Position numbers and translations under genes: made by a program. 64,000 nt of DNA, from contig NZ_CP061092.1 of the NCBI RefSeq assembly GCF_017654485.1, positions 124,001 through 188,000 on the forward strand. The letters run 5' to 3'. Every line of letters starts with the position of its first letter. Position 1 is the stretch's first letter. Source of the stretch: Roseomonas marmotae. GTDB taxonomy: Bacteria > Pseudomonadota > Alphaproteobacteria > Acetobacterales > Acetobacteraceae. Below, one piece after another: positions 17,075 through 27,509 of the stretch. Under the pieces are notes generated by a model. The model saw nothing but the letters and a program-made list of their open reading frames with translations. It made no database searches and was not told where the DNA came from.

Positions 17075-18433
17075 ATGGAGACCAAGCCCCCTATCCCCCG
17101 CGCCGTCCTTATCGGCATCCAGACGCCCGACGTCGATGACGTGGCACATGAAGCCAGCCTCGAGGAGTTGGGTCGCCTGGTGAAAACACTGGGCTATGAG
17201 GTAGTGGGCGCGGTGTCGCAGCGGCGTGAGGGCACCGGCGCCGGCGCCTTGCTGGGCAGCGGCAAGCTGGCGGAACTAGCCGCGCTGACCGGCGGCACCG
17301 GTGTGGTGACCTCGATGGCGACGCCTCCAAAATCCAAAGCGCGGCAGCGGTTTGAAGGCGCGGACGAAACTGTGACCCTCGGCGAGCTTGAACCGGACGC
17401 CAGCCGGAAGCCTGAGTTCGTCATCGTCGACCATGAACTCTCGCCCAGTCAGATCCGCAACCTGGAGCGTGCCACCGGCGCCCAGGTACTGGACCGCACC
17501 GGCGTCATCGTCGAGATATTCCACCGCCATGCCAATACGCGCGAGGCAAAACTACAGGTCGAGATGGCGCGGCTGAAATACGTCGCGCCCCGTCTGCGGG
17601 AATCCTCGGGCGGCGGTGAGCGGCGGCAGGGCCCGGGCGCGGGTGAGAGCACCCTCGACCTCGACCGCCGCAAGATCCGCGACCGGCTCGCAGAGCTGAA
17701 GGACCAGTTGGAAGCGGTGCAGCGCGACAGCGACCATCGCCGCTCCGCCCGGCGGGATCAGCTGCGGGTGGCGCTGGTCGGCTATACCAATGCTGGCAAG
17801 TCATCTCTGATGCGGGCGCTGACCGGCAGCCAGGTCCTGGTGGAGGACAAGCTCTTCGCCACCCTCGATACCACCGTCCGTATTCTGCAGCCGGAAACCC
17901 GGCCGCGCGTGCTCGTCTCCGACACAGTGGGCTTCATCAAGCAACTGCCGCATGACCTGGTCGCCTCGTTCCGCTCGACCCTGACGGAGGCACTGGAGGC
18001 CTCGCTGCTGCTCTTCGTGGTGGATGCGTCAGATCCAACCTATGAGGCGCAGTTGGAGGTAACCCGCAGCGTGCTGCGTGAAATCGGGGCGGATGCCGTG
18101 CCGTCCCGCCTGGTGCTGAACAAGCTGGACCGGGTGGATGCCGCCGGCCGCGCCGCCTTGATCGAGAAACATCCCGATGCAATTCTGCTCTCCGCACATA
18201 GGCCGGAGGATGTGAGCGCGCTGCGGGACAGCATCATCGCCTTCTTCGAGGAAGCCATGGTCGAGGATGTCCTGGTGCTGCCTTATGCCAATCAGAGCCT
18301 GATCGGCGAGATCTATGACAGCATGCGGGTCTTGTCCGAAGAACACGACGAAGCCGGCCGAGTGCTGAAGGTGCGCGGCCTGCCCGCTGCGCTGACGCGA
18401 CTACGGCGAAGCTTGGCCGCGCATCAGGCTTGA
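17075..18433 (+). CDS. hflX: ribosome-associated GTPase HflX
   Basis: A 452-residue GTPase; the ATG at 17075 follows gaagggg and begins METKPPIPRAVLIG, whereas the longer frame upstream has no family match. The N-terminal HflX domain ends in the glycine-rich linker (ESSGGGERRQGPGAGES); a coiled helix follows (about 210-235). The G domain shows G1 GYTNAGKSS, G3 DTVGFIKQLP and G4 NKLD. HflX splits or rescues stalled ribosomes under stress in well-studied bacteria. In many proteobacteria it follows hfq; no hfq is seen here. Confidence 0.95.
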   Translation: METKPPIPRAVLIGIQTPDVDDVAHEASLEELGRLVKTLGYEVVGAVSQRREGTGAGALLGSGKLAELAALTGGTGVVTSMATPPKSKARQRFEGADETVTLGELEPDASRKPEFVIVDHELSPSQIRNLERATGAQVLDRTGVIVEIFHRHANTREAKLQVEMARLKYVAPRLRESSGGGERRQGPGAGESTLDLDRRKIRDRLAELKDQLEAVQRDSDHRRSARRDQLRVALVGYTNAGKSSLMRALTGSQVLVEDKLFATLDTTVRILQPETRPRVLVSDTVGFIKQLPHDLVASFRSTLTEALEASLLLFVVDASDPTYEAQLEVTRSVLREIGADAVPSRLVLNKLDRVDAAGRAALIEKHPDAILLSAHRPEDVSALRDSIIAFFEEAMVEDVLVLPYANQSLIGEIYDSMRVLSEEHDEAGRVLKVRGLPAALTRLRRSLAAHQA

Positions 18434-18654
18434 AATCCTGCATCGACCCGACCGGGCCTCGCCAACTGAGGCGCCAACCGCAGGTCGCAGCACCGAGCTT
18501 GCGGCGCCTCGGAGCGAACGCCGGGTCAATGCCACAACGGATGTGGCTAGACCAGATGTCCGTCTGAGGCGGGGTGGCCCGCCTTGAACTGTGCAGGAAT
18601 GACGAGGGTTGCGCCGCGTGGGCCGGCGCCTTGCCTCAGCACAGGAGACGGGCC

Positions 18655-19036
18655 GTGGGAGAGCATATCAGTTTTGTTTGGCTGGACGTGCGCAAGGCGA
18701 CGATTGCCGTGTGTGTTGCGGAGGCCGGCCGGGATGGCGAGGTGCGGTTCGCGGGCGAGATCCCGAACGATCCCGTGGCTCTCGACAGGCTGGCGGCTCG
18801 GCTCGGCCGGGGCGGCCGGGCATTGCGCTTCGTCTATGGTCGAAGGCACTGCCTTCGACGGCCCATGCGGCTACGGAGTGTACCGACACCTCCGGAGCCG
18901 CGGCCATGAATGCGTGGTGGTCGCGCCGAACCTGATCCCGCGCAAACCTGGCGATCGGATCAAGACTGACCGACGGGACGCAACGGCACTCGCCCGCCTG
19001 CATCGGGCCGGCGAGCTGACGCCGGTCTGGGTGGAC
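18655..19036 (+). pseudogene. IS110-family transposase, N-terminal relic
   Basis: The GTG after acaggagacgggcc starts [17 protein letters not shown], the DEDD-type N-terminal segment of IS110 transposases, up to [10 protein letters not shown] small insertion near 18838 moves the frame, after which [20 protein letters not shown] and [20 protein letters not shown] continue the family pattern. At 19037 an IS3-family element begins and the rest of the gene is gone. The upstream stretch 18434-18654 contains an imperfect hairpin (gaggcgcc at 18468, ggcgcctc at 18503) and another at about 18571-18588, possibly the element's left end. Confidence 0.8.
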
Positions 19037-19357
19037 TGGACTTCCCCGGGAGAAGTGGAGAGCGCTCAGGTAAGGTCATGAGAACCTGGAGGGCGCGATG
19101 GGAGATCCACACCAGCGTGGCTGGACGGAGGAGTTCAAGCGTGAGGCGGTCCGACTGTTGTCGACAAGCGGGCGGCCGGTGGGCGAAGTGGCGGCCGACC
19201 TCGGGGTAGGCAAGTCGACGCTGACCCATTGGAGACGTCGCCTGCAGGAGACGGAGCTGCTGGCCGGCCCTCACCCGGATGCGGAGAAGGAGTTGGCGCG
19301 GCTCCGGCGGGAGAACGAGATCCTGCGGCAAGAGCGGGACCTGCTAGAAAAAGCAAC

Positions 19358-20585
19358 GGTGGGTTCAACTGGTCAGCGCAACGGCCTGGGCAAGGGTAGC
19401 GGCTGGTGTTTTGTAGCCAAGGGTTTTCCTTGGCCGGGTGTTGAGCCGCAGGGCGATCGTGTCGAGATCATCCTGGCTGTGAACGGATAGATCCGATCCC
19501 CTGGGCAGGTACTGCCGCAAAAGACCGTTGGTGTTCTCGTTGCTGCCCCGCTGCCAGGGGCTGCGGGGATCACAGAAGTATACCGCAACATCCGCCGCAA
19601 CAGCGAAACGCTTGTGCTGGGCCAGCTCCATTCCGCGGTCCCAGGTCAGCGACGACATCAGCCCCCGCGGAAGTTGCTGGACCTGCCGGACCAGCGCATC
19701 AACCACGCTCTCGGTATCTTTGCCATCCACCTGGACGAGCATCAGAAAGCGGGATCGGCGCTCCACCAGGGTCGCAACATGCGTGTTCTTGCCACCTGAG
19801 AGCAGGTCGCCTTCCCAGTGGCCTGGAACAGCACGGTCCTCAATCTCGGCGGGGCGTTCGCGGATCGACACGGCGCCGATGATCTGCCCTCTGGGTTGTC
19901 CTTCCGTCGTGGAAGTCTTGGCGCGCCGCATCAGACGGCGGCTCCGGAGCGTCGCCAGCAGCTCTTTCTTCAGGACGCCGCGCGCCTGAATGAACAGGCT
20001 CCTGTAGATCGTCTCGTGCGACACCCGCATGGCCTCGTCGTCAGGGTACTCCACCTCAAGCCAGCCGGATACCTGCTGTGGCGACCACTGCTGCGCCAGC
20101 TTCTCTGCCACCACGGCCTGCAGAGACCGATGGGTGGCCAGCAGGCACGGCTTGGGGCGGCACGCTTGCTGCCAGCTTCGTCCATCAGCAGCCATAGCAC
20201 GATACTGCATGCGGCCACCATTGCGGCCGATCTCACGGCTGATGGTCGACGGCGATCGGCCGAGTTGCGCCGCGATCTGGCGTAAAGATAAGCCAGCCAC
20301 CAGACCCCGCGATATCTCCTCGCGCTCCTCCAGCGTCAGAGCGCGGGCAGATCGCTGCCGCAGCGGCGGCGCAATACCGCCTTTGGCTTGCAGCACACCA
20401 AAGATCGAGCCCGCGGGCTTGCCGAGAGCCCGTCCGATGTCACTGAGCGACTGGCCGTCCTTCCATCGGATCCAAAGCTCCCTTTTCTGCTCCGCAGATA
20501 AGCCAGGCCGGCCGGTTCGCGCCATCGTGGATCCTCCCGGAACATCATGAAATCAATCATGTTGCGCTGACCAGTTGAACCCACC
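19358..20585 (-). mobile_element. IS30-family insertion sequence, intact
   Basis: Perfect 25-bp terminal inverted repeats at 19358-19382 and 20561-20585 (outer bases ggtgggttcaactgg) enclose one intact transposase gene on the minus strand. It is inserted near the end of IS3 orfA. No clean target duplication is visible in the flanks (aac on the left, atc on the right). As the only mobile element in this region with intact ends and gene, it could still be active. Confidence 0.92.
19365..20525 (-). CDS. IS30-family transposase
   Basis: A 386-residue transposase of normal length. N-terminal helix-turn-helix regions (LTLEEREEISRGLVAGLS and LGRSPSTISREIGRNGG, the latter typical of the family) precede the DDE core: GHWEGDLLSG (first Asp), LTWDRGMEL (second Asp) and RGSNENTNGLLRQYLPRG (Glu). 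The signature around the glutamate is characteristic of IS30. It begins 36 bases inside the right inverted repeat. The frame is intact with no missing catalytic residue, so the gene is probably functional. Confidence 0.95.
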   Translation of the reverse strand: MARTGRPGLSAEQKRELWIRWKDGQSLSDIGRALGKPAGSIFGVLQAKGGIAPPLRQRSARALTLEEREEISRGLVAGLSLRQIAAQLGRSPSTISREIGRNGGRMQYRAMAADGRSWQQACRPKPCLLATHRSLQAVVAEKLAQQWSPQQVSGWLEVEYPDDEAMRVSHETIYRSLFIQARGVLKKELLATLRSRRLMRRAKTSTTEGQPRGQIIGAVSIRERPAEIEDRAVPGHWEGDLLSGGKNTHVATLVERRSRFLMLVQVDGKDTESVVDALVRQVQQLPRGLMSSLTWDRGMELAQHKRFAVAADVAVYFCDPRSPWQRGSNENTNGLLRQYLPRGSDLSVHSQDDLDTIALRLNTRPRKTLGYKTPAATLAQAVALTS

Positions 20586-20614
20586 ATCGGCATCTTCGCC
20601 AAGGAGACAAGTCG

Positions 20615-21470
20615 ATGAAGTTCCGGCTCATCGATGCGGAGAAGGCGACAGCACCGGTGCCACGTCTGTGCAGTATTCTGGGCGTGAGTGCGAGCGGGGT
20701 ACTATGCCTGGAAGGGGAGGATGGCCAGCCGGCGGCAGCGGGCGGACCTGATCCTCCTGGCTCATATTCGCGGTCACTTCACCTGTTCCAACGAGACCTA
20801 TGGCAGTCCGCGTATGCATGCCGAGCTGAAGGCCCAGGGTCTCTCGATCGGGCGCCATCGGCTAGCCCGCTTGATGCGCGACAATGGGCTGAAAGCGCTG
20901 CAGAAGCGGCGGTTCAAGCGCACCACCGACAGCCAGCACACCAATCCGGTCGCCCCAAACCTGCTGGAGCAGGACTTCACAACCACCGGGCCGGACCAGA
21001 AGTGGGGCAGCGACATCTCGTATATCTGGACAGCAGAGGGCTGGCTCTACCTGGCTATTGTGGTTGACCTGTACTCGCGCCGGATCGTCGGCTGGGCCGT
21101 GGGTGATCGCTTGAAGAAGGAACTTCCCATGGCCGCGCTGCGAAGAGCCCTGCTGTTGCGCAGACCGCCACCGGGCTTGGTGCAGCATTCCGATCGAGGT
21201 GGCCAATACTGCTCGGGCGCGTACCAGAAGATGCTTCGCGATGCGGACATCGCCATCTCGATGAGTGGCAGGGGGAACTGCTTCGACAACTCCATGGTCG
21301 AGACCGTCTTCAAGACCCTGAAGGCGGAGATGGTCTGGCGAACCACCTTCCTCACACGTCAGCAGGCCGAACTCGCCCTTGGCCGCTATATCGACAGCTT
21401 CTACAATCCGCGGCGACGGCACTCAGCACTTGCCTATCAGAGCCCTTGTGCCTTCGAGGCCGTCGCATAG
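20615..21470 (+). pseudogene. IS3-family orfB (integrase-core transposase), one frameshift
   Basis: The ATG overlaps the orfA stop and reads MKFRLIDAEKATAPVPRL. One extra G in gcggggtactatgcc near 20697 moves the frame; the remainder reads GYYAWKGRMASRRQRADLIL and runs to the end in another frame. The rve core is complete there: KWGSDISYIWT (Asp), LVQHSDRGGQY (Asp), FDNSMVETVFKTLKAE (Glu), and the tail FYNPRRRHSALAYQSP. Without the extra base this would be a standard IS3-family orfB product. Confidence 0.85.
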
Positions 21471-21507
21471 TTCAACAACCGCTCTCCACTTTCCCAGGGC
21501 AAGTCCA

Positions 21508-22278
21508 GATGCCGGGTATGGCCTGAGCGCCCCGTTCCGGCAGGGCTTGAGTGAACGCGGCCTGTTCTGGGCGGTTGGCATCCCCCGTCAGCAAAAAGTC
21601 TATCCCGCCGACGTGCAACTGATCTTTCCCATCGCGGGTCACGGCAGGCCACGACAGCGGCACATCCCTGATACCCTGTCAGTCGCGGCTGAAACAATGC
21701 TCACCGGCGCAGATTGGCGGCAGGTCAGCTGGCGCCGCGGCAGCAAGGGCAGGCTGAGCGCCCGGTTTGCCGCTCAGCGCATTCGGGTGGCAGATGGGCC
21801 ACCGCAGCGGATCCGTGACGGCGGCGGGCAGCACATGCCCGGCGAAGAGGCGTGGGTGATCGGCGAGCACCGCTCCTCGGGCGAACGGAAATACTACCTG
21901 TCCAACCTGCCTGCTAGCGCGAGCCTCCGAACCCTCGCGGCGGCTATCAAGGCGCGCTGGGTGTGCGAACAGGCGCACCAGCAGATGAAGGAAGAACTTG
22001 GTCTCGATCACTTTGAAGGGCGCTCCTGGACAGGCCTGCACCGACACGCGCTCATGACGATGCTTGCCTATGCCTTCCTGCAGCACCAACGCCTGAGTGT
22101 CGCGGCGAAGCGGGGGAAAAAGGTGCATCGGTCCACCACCAGAGCCGAGCCTGCCCGCATTGCGTCACGCCATCATCGCGCGCCTGCTGCAGATGAACCA
22201 AGCGCCGTCGCCAGGGCGATGTCCCCACTGTCGACGGTCCGTCACGCCGCCGCCTAAACGCCACCTGCCAAAGTAGTG
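21508..22278 (+). pseudogene. IS701-like element, 3' fragment with right end
   Basis: From DAGYGLSAPFRQGLSERGLF onward this is the C-terminal half of an IS701-family transposase related to, but clearly distinct from, the copies at 788 and 59684 (for example ARWVCEQAHQQMKEELGLDH versus GRWICEQAHQQLKQELGLGH). The frame runs to a stop at 22257, and the right end agtagtg at about 22272-22278 resembles the IS701 terminal repeat. The N-terminal half and left end are missing, replaced by the IS3 element. Confidence 0.82.
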
Positions 22279-22328
22279 ATAGGGTCTCCGAGAAGAAGTT
22301 CACGTCGCCGCGCTCCATAAGCGCAGGG

Positions 22329-23420
22329 TCAGACATTCAATCCGGCCATGGCCCTGCCGCCTGATCGCTGCCTGGCGTGATCATAGAGAGCCAGGCGCCT
22401 TGCCGCCGCTGGTGTCAGGCCGCCGGAATAATCCAGGGCGGCGTCTGGCAAGGTTTCGGAAAAGTGGCAGGCAGCCTGCTGGCCCGGCGCCACCTCACGC
22501 AGCACAGGCACATCTTCACGGCACCGCGCCTGGGCAAAAGGACAGCGGGTGTGGAAGCGGCAGCCTGTCGGCACGGCCATCGGGCTGGGAACGTCACCAC
22601 CGAGCGGCGTGACCCGGCCACGGCGCGATGGATCGGGATGCGGGATGGCGGCCAGCAGCGCGCGGGTATAGGGATGGCGCGGACTGGCGAAAAGCTCCGC
22701 CTTGCTGCCCATCTCCATGATGGCGCCAAGATACATGACAGCAACGCGGTCCGCCATGTGCTTCACCACCGCCAGGTCATGTGCGATGAACAGATAGGAC
22801 AGGCCCAGCCGCGCCTGCAGGTCCTTCATCAGGTTCACCACCTGCGCCTGGATGGAGACATCCAGCGCGGAAACAGGCTCGTCGCAGACCACCAGATCCG
22901 GCTCCACCGCCAGGGCGCGGGCGATGCCGATGCGCTGGCGCTGGCCGCCGGAGAATTCATGCGGGTAGCGCCCGGCATGGAAGGGGCGAAGCCCGACCAG
23001 TTCCAGCAGTTCCTGTACCCGGTCCTGGCGGGAGCGATCGTCGCCGATGCCATGCACCGCCATCGGCTCGGCAATGGCATCGCCGACCGTCATGCGGGGG
23101 TTGAGGCTCGCATAGGGATCCTGGAACACGATCTGCATGCGCCGGCGCAGCGTCCGCATCGCGCCACCCGTGACCTTCGTCACGTCCTGGCCATCGAAGC
23201 GGATGCTGCCGGCACTGGGCTCGATCAGCCGCAGGGCCAGCCGCGCGGTGGTGGACTTGCCGCAGCCACTTTCTCCAACCAGTGCCAGGGTCTCGCCGCG
23301 CATCACGGCAAAGGACACGCCATCCACGGCCCGTACCGTGCCGACCTGCCGCTGGCGGATCACGCCCTGCTTCACCGGGTAGTGCTTGGCCAGCCCGGTC
23401 ACTTCCAGCAAAGGCGTCAT
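22329..23420 (-). CDS. Dpp/Opp-type ABC importer ATPase, F subunit
   Basis: A 363-residue ATPase. Walker [10 protein letters not shown], signature FSGGQRQR, Walker [13 protein letters not shown] and the switch histidine in FIAHDLAVV are intact. After the ABC domain comes the oligopeptide-transporter C-terminal extension with the cysteine-containing motif [15 protein letters not shown], which in this family can bind an iron-sulfur cluster. It overlaps the upstream D-subunit gene by 4 bases and is the last gene of the seven-gene operon 22329-31010. Together with the D subunit it powers import of the ligand bound by the receptor at 25870. Confidence 0.93.
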   Translation of the reverse strand: MTPLLEVTGLAKHYPVKQGVIRQRQVGTVRAVDGVSFAVMRGETLALVGESGCGKSTTARLALRLIEPSAGSIRFDGQDVTKVTGGAMRTLRRRMQIVFQDPYASLNPRMTVGDAIAEPMAVHGIGDDRSRQDRVQELLELVGLRPFHAGRYPHEFSGGQRQRIGIARALAVEPDLVVCDEPVSALDVSIQAQVVNLMKDLQARLGLSYLFIAHDLAVVKHMADRVAVMYLGAIMEMGSKAELFASPRHPYTRALLAAIPHPDPSRRGRVTPLGGDVPSPMAVPTGCRFHTRCPFAQARCREDVPVLREVAPGQQAACHFSETLPDAALDYSGGLTPAAARRLALYDHARQRSGGRAMAGLNV

Positions 23421-24427
23421 GCGGCGGTTTCCAGGGTCAGCGCTTCCTCGACCGGGGCGCGGATGCAGGCGGCCTCATGCCCCGGACCAAGCGCCCGCAG
23501 CGGCGGCAATGCCTCGCGGCAGGCCTGGATGGCGAAGGGGCAGCGCGGGTGGAAGCGGCAGCCATCGGGGAAGGCGAAGGGCGGCGGCACGGCGCCGTCA
23601 ATCGCCAGCAACCGCTCGCGGCTCTCATCCAGCCGCGGCACGGAACCGAGCAGGCCGAGCGTATAGGGATGCTGCGGGTCCTCGAACAAGGCGCGGGCGC
23701 TGGTGCGCTCCACCACCTGACCGCCATACATCACCGCAACCTCGTCAGCCATCTCCGCGATGACGCCGAGGTCATGGGTGATGAGGATGATCGACATCCC
23801 CGTCTCAGCCTGCAATTCCCGCAGCAGGTCCAGGATCTGCGCCTGCACCGTCACGTCGAGCGCCGTCGTCGGCTCATCCGCGATCAGCAGGCGCGGCTCG
23901 CAGGCCAGGGCCATGGCGATCATGACGCGCTGGCGCATGCCGCCCGAAAGCTGGTGCGGGTATTCGTCGAAGCGCCGCTCCGGCGAGGGGATGCGCACGC
24001 GCTTCAGCGCGGCCACCGCCTTCTCCTTCAGCGCGGCGGCATTCAGCTCCGGGGAATGCACCTGCATCGCCTCCACGATCTGCCGCCCGATGGTATGCAC
24101 CGGGTTCAGGCTGGTCATCGGCTCCTGGAAGATCATGGCGATCTGGCCGCCGCGCACCATGCGCATCTCGCGCGCGGAAAGCGGCAGCAGGTCGCGCCCG
24201 GCCAGCAGCACGCGGCCATCCACCGTGCGCCCCGGCGAAGGCACCAGCCGCATGATGGAAAGCGACAGCATGGACTTGCCGCAGCCGCTTTCCCCTACGA
24301 TGCCCAGCGTCTTGCCAAGCGGCACGGAGAGGTCCACCCCATCCACCGCCCGCACCAGCCCGGCGGAAGTCTTGAAGACTGTGCGCAACCCTTCGACGCG
24401 CAGCAGCTCCTCTGTCATCGTGCCCAC
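23417..24427 (-). CDS. Dpp/Opp-type ABC importer ATPase, D subunit
   Basis: A 336-residue ATPase with Walker [10 protein letters not shown], signature LSGGMRQR, Walker [13 protein letters not shown] and the switch histidine in [12 protein letters not shown]. The C-terminal extension again has a cysteine motif ([15 protein letters not shown]). It overlaps the upstream amidohydrolase by 13 bases and the downstream F subunit by 4 bases, so translation of the set is tightly coupled. The pair of ATPases and two permeases make a complete importer. Confidence 0.93.
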   Translation of the reverse strand: MGTMTEELLRVEGLRTVFKTSAGLVRAVDGVDLSVPLGKTLGIVGESGCGKSMLSLSIMRLVPSPGRTVDGRVLLAGRDLLPLSAREMRMVRGGQIAMIFQEPMTSLNPVHTIGRQIVEAMQVHSPELNAAALKEKAVAALKRVRIPSPERRFDEYPHQLSGGMRQRVMIAMALACEPRLLIADEPTTALDVTVQAQILDLLRELQAETGMSIILITHDLGVIAEMADEVAVMYGGQVVERTSARALFEDPQHPYTLGLLGSVPRLDESRERLLAIDGAVPPPFAFPDGCRFHPRCPFAIQACREALPPLRALGPGHEAACIRAPVEEALTLETAA

Positions 24428-25851
24428 CGGAAGGTCGGCGGAGAGATCTTCTCCACCGGCCGGTGAGCCCAGTCGCGCTCCGGCGCGCCGGCGACGATGC
24501 GCTTCTGCGCTTCATCCAGGTGCGCGGCGGCGCCTTCGTAATCCATGGTCAGCACGCGGCCTTCCCGCACGACCTCCTGACCATCGACATGGACGGAGCG
24601 GATGGCGCGGTCGCCAGCGGCGTAGATCAGGCTGCGCATGGGGTCGCGGGCCGGACGCATCATCGGGTGGGTCACGTCCACCATCACGAAATCGGCGCGG
24701 CAACCGGCGGCCAGCCGCCCGATATCGTCCCGCCCCAGCGCCTGGGCGCCGCCGATCGTCGCCGCATCGAAGAGGTCGGTGGAGGACAGGCTGCGCGGGT
24801 CCTCCGCCTGCGTGCGCGCGAGGTAGGAGACCAGCCGCAGTTCATCCAGCATGTTGTGCGGATAGGTGTCGGTGCCGATGCCCATGTTGACGCCACGGCG
24901 GCGGTAGCGGCCGAAATGCTTCATGGTGATGCCGCGCCGCGCGAAGACGGTGGGGCAATGCGCCACGGTGGTACCGGTCTCCGCCAGCCGGTCCAGGTCG
25001 TTCGCCGTATGCCAGCGGGTGCTGGGATGGTCGTCCAGGAAGATGCCGTGGCCGATGATGGCGCGGTCCGAGAGCAGCCCCATGCTGTCCAGCCAGCCGA
25101 TGGGCGTGAAGCCGCTGCGGCGCGTGATCTCGTGGAATTCCACCACGCTCTGCGCCGCATGGATCTGCCAGGACAAGCCACGCTTGCGCGCTTCCTCGGC
25201 GCTCTCGCGCAGCAGGGTCTCGGAGCAGGTGTCGATCTGCGCCGGCACCACCATGCCGAAGAGTCGGCCGGATTCATGCTGCTCCGCGCGTTCCACCAGC
25301 GATAGCGCCTCGGCCATCGCCTTCTCGCCGGCGGCCTCGTCCCATTCGTATTCCACCACATGGCCGTTCTTGGTGAACCAGCGCGCCGAGCGGAACATCG
25401 GAGCGACGCAGACGCGCATGCCGCTTTCCGCCAGCAGGTCCAGCCAGCCCGGATGCGCCATGGAGAGGTCGGCCACGGTGGTGACGCCGGAGAGCAGCAG
25501 TTCCGACAGCGCCACGCGCACGCAGGAGGGCACCGCCTCCGCATCCGCGCGGAAGATCGGCATGTATTCGTAGAGCGACGAATTATACAGGCCGGGGGAG
25601 CCGATCTCGTCGATCAGCCCCTTGTTCATCGGCTCGCTGGAAGGGTGGCAGTGGATGTTCACCAGCCCGGGCATGACCATCATGCCGCGGGCATCGATCA
25701 CCTGGTCGGCGGGCCCCTCATAGCCACGGCCGACGAAGGTGATGCGGCCATCCTCGAAAGCCACGGATGCGTCGGGCATGTAGACATGCTGCCCGGCGGC
25801 CTTGTCCCAGGCGATGACAAGGTCGGCGTCCTGAACGAGCGTGGTGGTCAT
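24415..25851 (-). CDS. cytosolic amidohydrolase/deaminase (TrzN/chlorohydrolase-like)
   Basis: A 478-residue metal-dependent hydrolase of the amidohydrolase superfamily branch that includes cytosine/guanine deaminases and s-triazine hydrolases. Metal ligands are visible: HxH in [13 protein letters not shown], the histidine in [24 protein letters not shown] and the aspartate in [13 protein letters not shown]. There is no signal peptide, so it acts in the cytoplasm on an imported compound. It is encoded within an ABC-importer operon directly after the receptor gene, suggesting that it deaminates or hydrolyses the transporter's ligand, perhaps a nitrogenous heterocycle or amide. The substrate is inferred only by family. 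Confidence 0.85.
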   Translation of the reverse strand: MTTTLVQDADLVIAWDKAAGQHVYMPDASVAFEDGRITFVGRGYEGPADQVIDARGMMVMPGLVNIHCHPSSEPMNKGLIDEIGSPGLYNSSLYEYMPIFRADAEAVPSCVRVALSELLLSGVTTVADLSMAHPGWLDLLAESGMRVCVAPMFRSARWFTKNGHVVEYEWDEAAGEKAMAEALSLVERAEQHESGRLFGMVVPAQIDTCSETLLRESAEEARKRGLSWQIHAAQSVVEFHEITRRSGFTPIGWLDSMGLLSDRAIIGHGIFLDDHPSTRWHTANDLDRLAETGTTVAHCPTVFARRGITMKHFGRYRRRGVNMGIGTDTYPHNMLDELRLVSYLARTQAEDPRSLSSTDLFDAATIGGAQALGRDDIGRLAAGCRADFVMVDVTHPMMRPARDPMRSLIYAAGDRAIRSVHVDGQEVVREGRVLTMDYEGAAAHLDEAQKRIVAGAPERDWAHRPVEKISPPTFRWAR

Positions 25852-25869
25852 GTCCCTGTCTTTCCCGTC

Positions 25870-27483
25870 TCAGCGCGTCAGCCGGATGTCGAGGCCCTTG
25901 TAGAGCGCCGCGCCGTAGATGCCATGCGGCCGCGCGCCCTCCACCCGCTGCCCGGACATCAGCCAGAGCGGCTGGCGGATCAGCGGCATCCAGGGGTTCT
26001 GTTCCGCCAGGATCATCTGCGCCTCGCCGATGGCCTTGGCACGGTCCTCCGGCGCCAGGGCGGAACGGGCGGCGTTGATCAGCCGGTCGGTGTCCGCGTT
26101 GTTCCAGTTCATGCGGTTGGGTGTCGGCCGGCTGGTGCTGGGGAAGTACAGGCCCAGCGCATCGGTGGCCGAGGCGTAAGGGTAGGACATGATGAAGGCG
26201 TCGAATTCCTGCGTCGCCAGCTTGCCCCAGGCCACCGTGGCATCCCAGAGCTGCACGCGCATCTCGACGCCCACGCGGCGCAGGTCCGCCTGGATGGCCT
26301 GCATCATGCCGTTGTTGTAGGCATGCTGGATGGCATAGGCCAGGAAGGTGGCGCGCTGGCCGTCCTTCACCCGCACGCCGTCGCTGCCCATCGTCCAGCC
26401 GGCCTCGTCCAGCACCTTGCGGGCGGCGGCGGGGTCGAAGCCCGCCACCTTGGCGGCGGCCTCGGCACTGGCATCCTGCGCGTTGGGGTTGACGTAGCCG
26501 TTCGCGACCTGCCCGGCACTGAACCAGACGGCCTTGTTGATGGCCTCCTTGTTCACGGCCAGGTTGATGGCGCGCCGGACCGCCGGGTCGTTCATCACCG
26601 GCTTGTCCACCTTGAAGCCCATGAAGTTGTCATAGAAGTAGTTCGGCTGCTCCTGCAGCTTCACCGTCGGGATGCGCTTCAGCCCTTCCAAAGCGAAATA
26701 TGGGATCCACTGCGTCACGTCACCCTGGCCGGATTGCACGGCGGCCAGCCGCGTATTCGCTTCCGGGATCACGCGCAGGATGATGCGGCCCACCTGCGGA
26801 GACGGGTTCTGGTAGATCGGCGGACCCCAGTTGTAGGCGGGGTTCTTGGTCAGTACCATGTCCTGCCGGGGGGACCAGCTATTCCAGCAATAGGGGCCGA
26901 CGCCATTGAAGCCCTGCACGCCGAAGCCGTCGCCCAGCTTCTCCACCGTCGCCTGATCGACGATGCCCATGAAATACTGCGTCAGCTGCAGCAGCAATTC
27001 GCTGAAGGGCTGCTGCAGCTCGTATTCCACGGTGTAGTCATCGACGGCGCGGACCTCCTTCACCTGCCCGGCGCGCGCACGCACGGGGCCGCGCAGCGCG
27101 GGGTCGATGAAGCGGTTGATGGTGTAGACCACGTCCTTCGCCGTGAAATCCTTGCCATCGCAGAACTTCACGCCACGCCGCAGCTTGAAGGTATAGAGCT
27201 TGCCGTCCTCGCTGACGGTCCAGCTTTCCGCCAGACCGGGCCGGATGGTCTTCTGGTCCCAGTCCAGCGACACCAGCGTATCCGTCAGCAGGAACAGCGC
27301 CTCCCCCGCCGCGGTGGCCGAGGTGCGGGCGGGATCGTAGCGGTCCGCATCGATCTCGCGCAGCACCACCAGCGTGTCCTTGGGCGCTATCTGCGCCTGC
27401 GCGGCGGGCGGCAGGGCGCCCAGCGCCAGCAGGGAACCGCTCAGCAGGCCGGCCATGCGGCGGCGCTTCAGCAACTGGAACAT
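25870..27483 (-). CDS. peptide/nickel-type ABC substrate-binding protein (SBP_bac_5)
   Basis: A 537-residue periplasmic receptor of family 5. The signal peptide (residues 1-31, ending PPAAQAQ) has a basic start (LLKRRRM) and a long hydrophobic core. The mature protein begins DTLVVLREIDADRYDPARTS and shows the family pattern LAESWTVSEDGKLYTFKLR and GVKFCDGKDFTAKDVVYTI. Length is typical for Dpp/Opp receptors. It lies between the permease genes and the cytosolic amidohydrolase in one operon. The ligand may be a peptide-like or heterocyclic amide; the sequence does not decide. Confidence 0.92.
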   Translation of the reverse strand: MFQLLKRRRMAGLLSGSLLALGALPPAAQAQIAPKDTLVVLREIDADRYDPARTSATAAGEALFLLTDTLVSLDWDQKTIRPGLAESWTVSEDGKLYTFKLRRGVKFCDGKDFTAKDVVYTINRFIDPALRGPVRARAGQVKEVRAVDDYTVEYELQQPFSELLLQLTQYFMGIVDQATVEKLGDGFGVQGFNGVGPYCWNSWSPRQDMVLTKNPAYNWGPPIYQNPSPQVGRIILRVIPEANTRLAAVQSGQGDVTQWIPYFALEGLKRIPTVKLQEQPNYFYDNFMGFKVDKPVMNDPAVRRAINLAVNKEAINKAVWFSAGQVANGYVNPNAQDASAEAAAKVAGFDPAAARKVLDEAGWTMGSDGVRVKDGQRATFLAYAIQHAYNNGMMQAIQADLRRVGVEMRVQLWDATVAWGKLATQEFDAFIMSYPYASATDALGLYFPSTSRPTPNRMNWNNADTDRLINAARSALAPEDRAKAIGEAQMILAEQNPWMPLIRQPLWLMSGQRVEGARPHGIYGAALYKGLDIRLTR

Positions 27484-27509
27484 CCTTGGGCCTTTCGGTT
27501 GCAGCAGGA

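Larger units (their letters stand above)
19098..20618 (+). pseudogene. IS3-family orfA, split by IS30 insertion
   Basis: Codons 1-86 (19098-19357) encode the helix-turn-helix/leucine-zipper orfA protein: GWTEEFKREAVRLL, LGVGKSTLTHWRRRLQ and ELARLRRENEILRQERDLLE. The IS30 element follows, and the last codons (GIFAKETSR and stop) resume at 20586-20618, where the stop overlaps the orfB start (atga), the usual arrangement for programmed frameshifting in IS3 elements. The insertion destroys the protein. Confidence 0.85.
19037..21507 (+). mobile_element. IS3-family element interrupted by IS30
   Basis: Terminal inverted repeats match at 24 of 28 positions: the left end starts tggacttccccgggag at 19037 and the right end finishes ctttcccagggcaagtcca at 21507. 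Inside are orfA (split by the IS30 element at 19358-20585) and a frameshifted orfB. The left neighbour is the IS110 relic and the right neighbour is an IS701-like fragment, so the element lies at a junction between two other broken elements and no target duplication can be identified. Confidence 0.85.
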
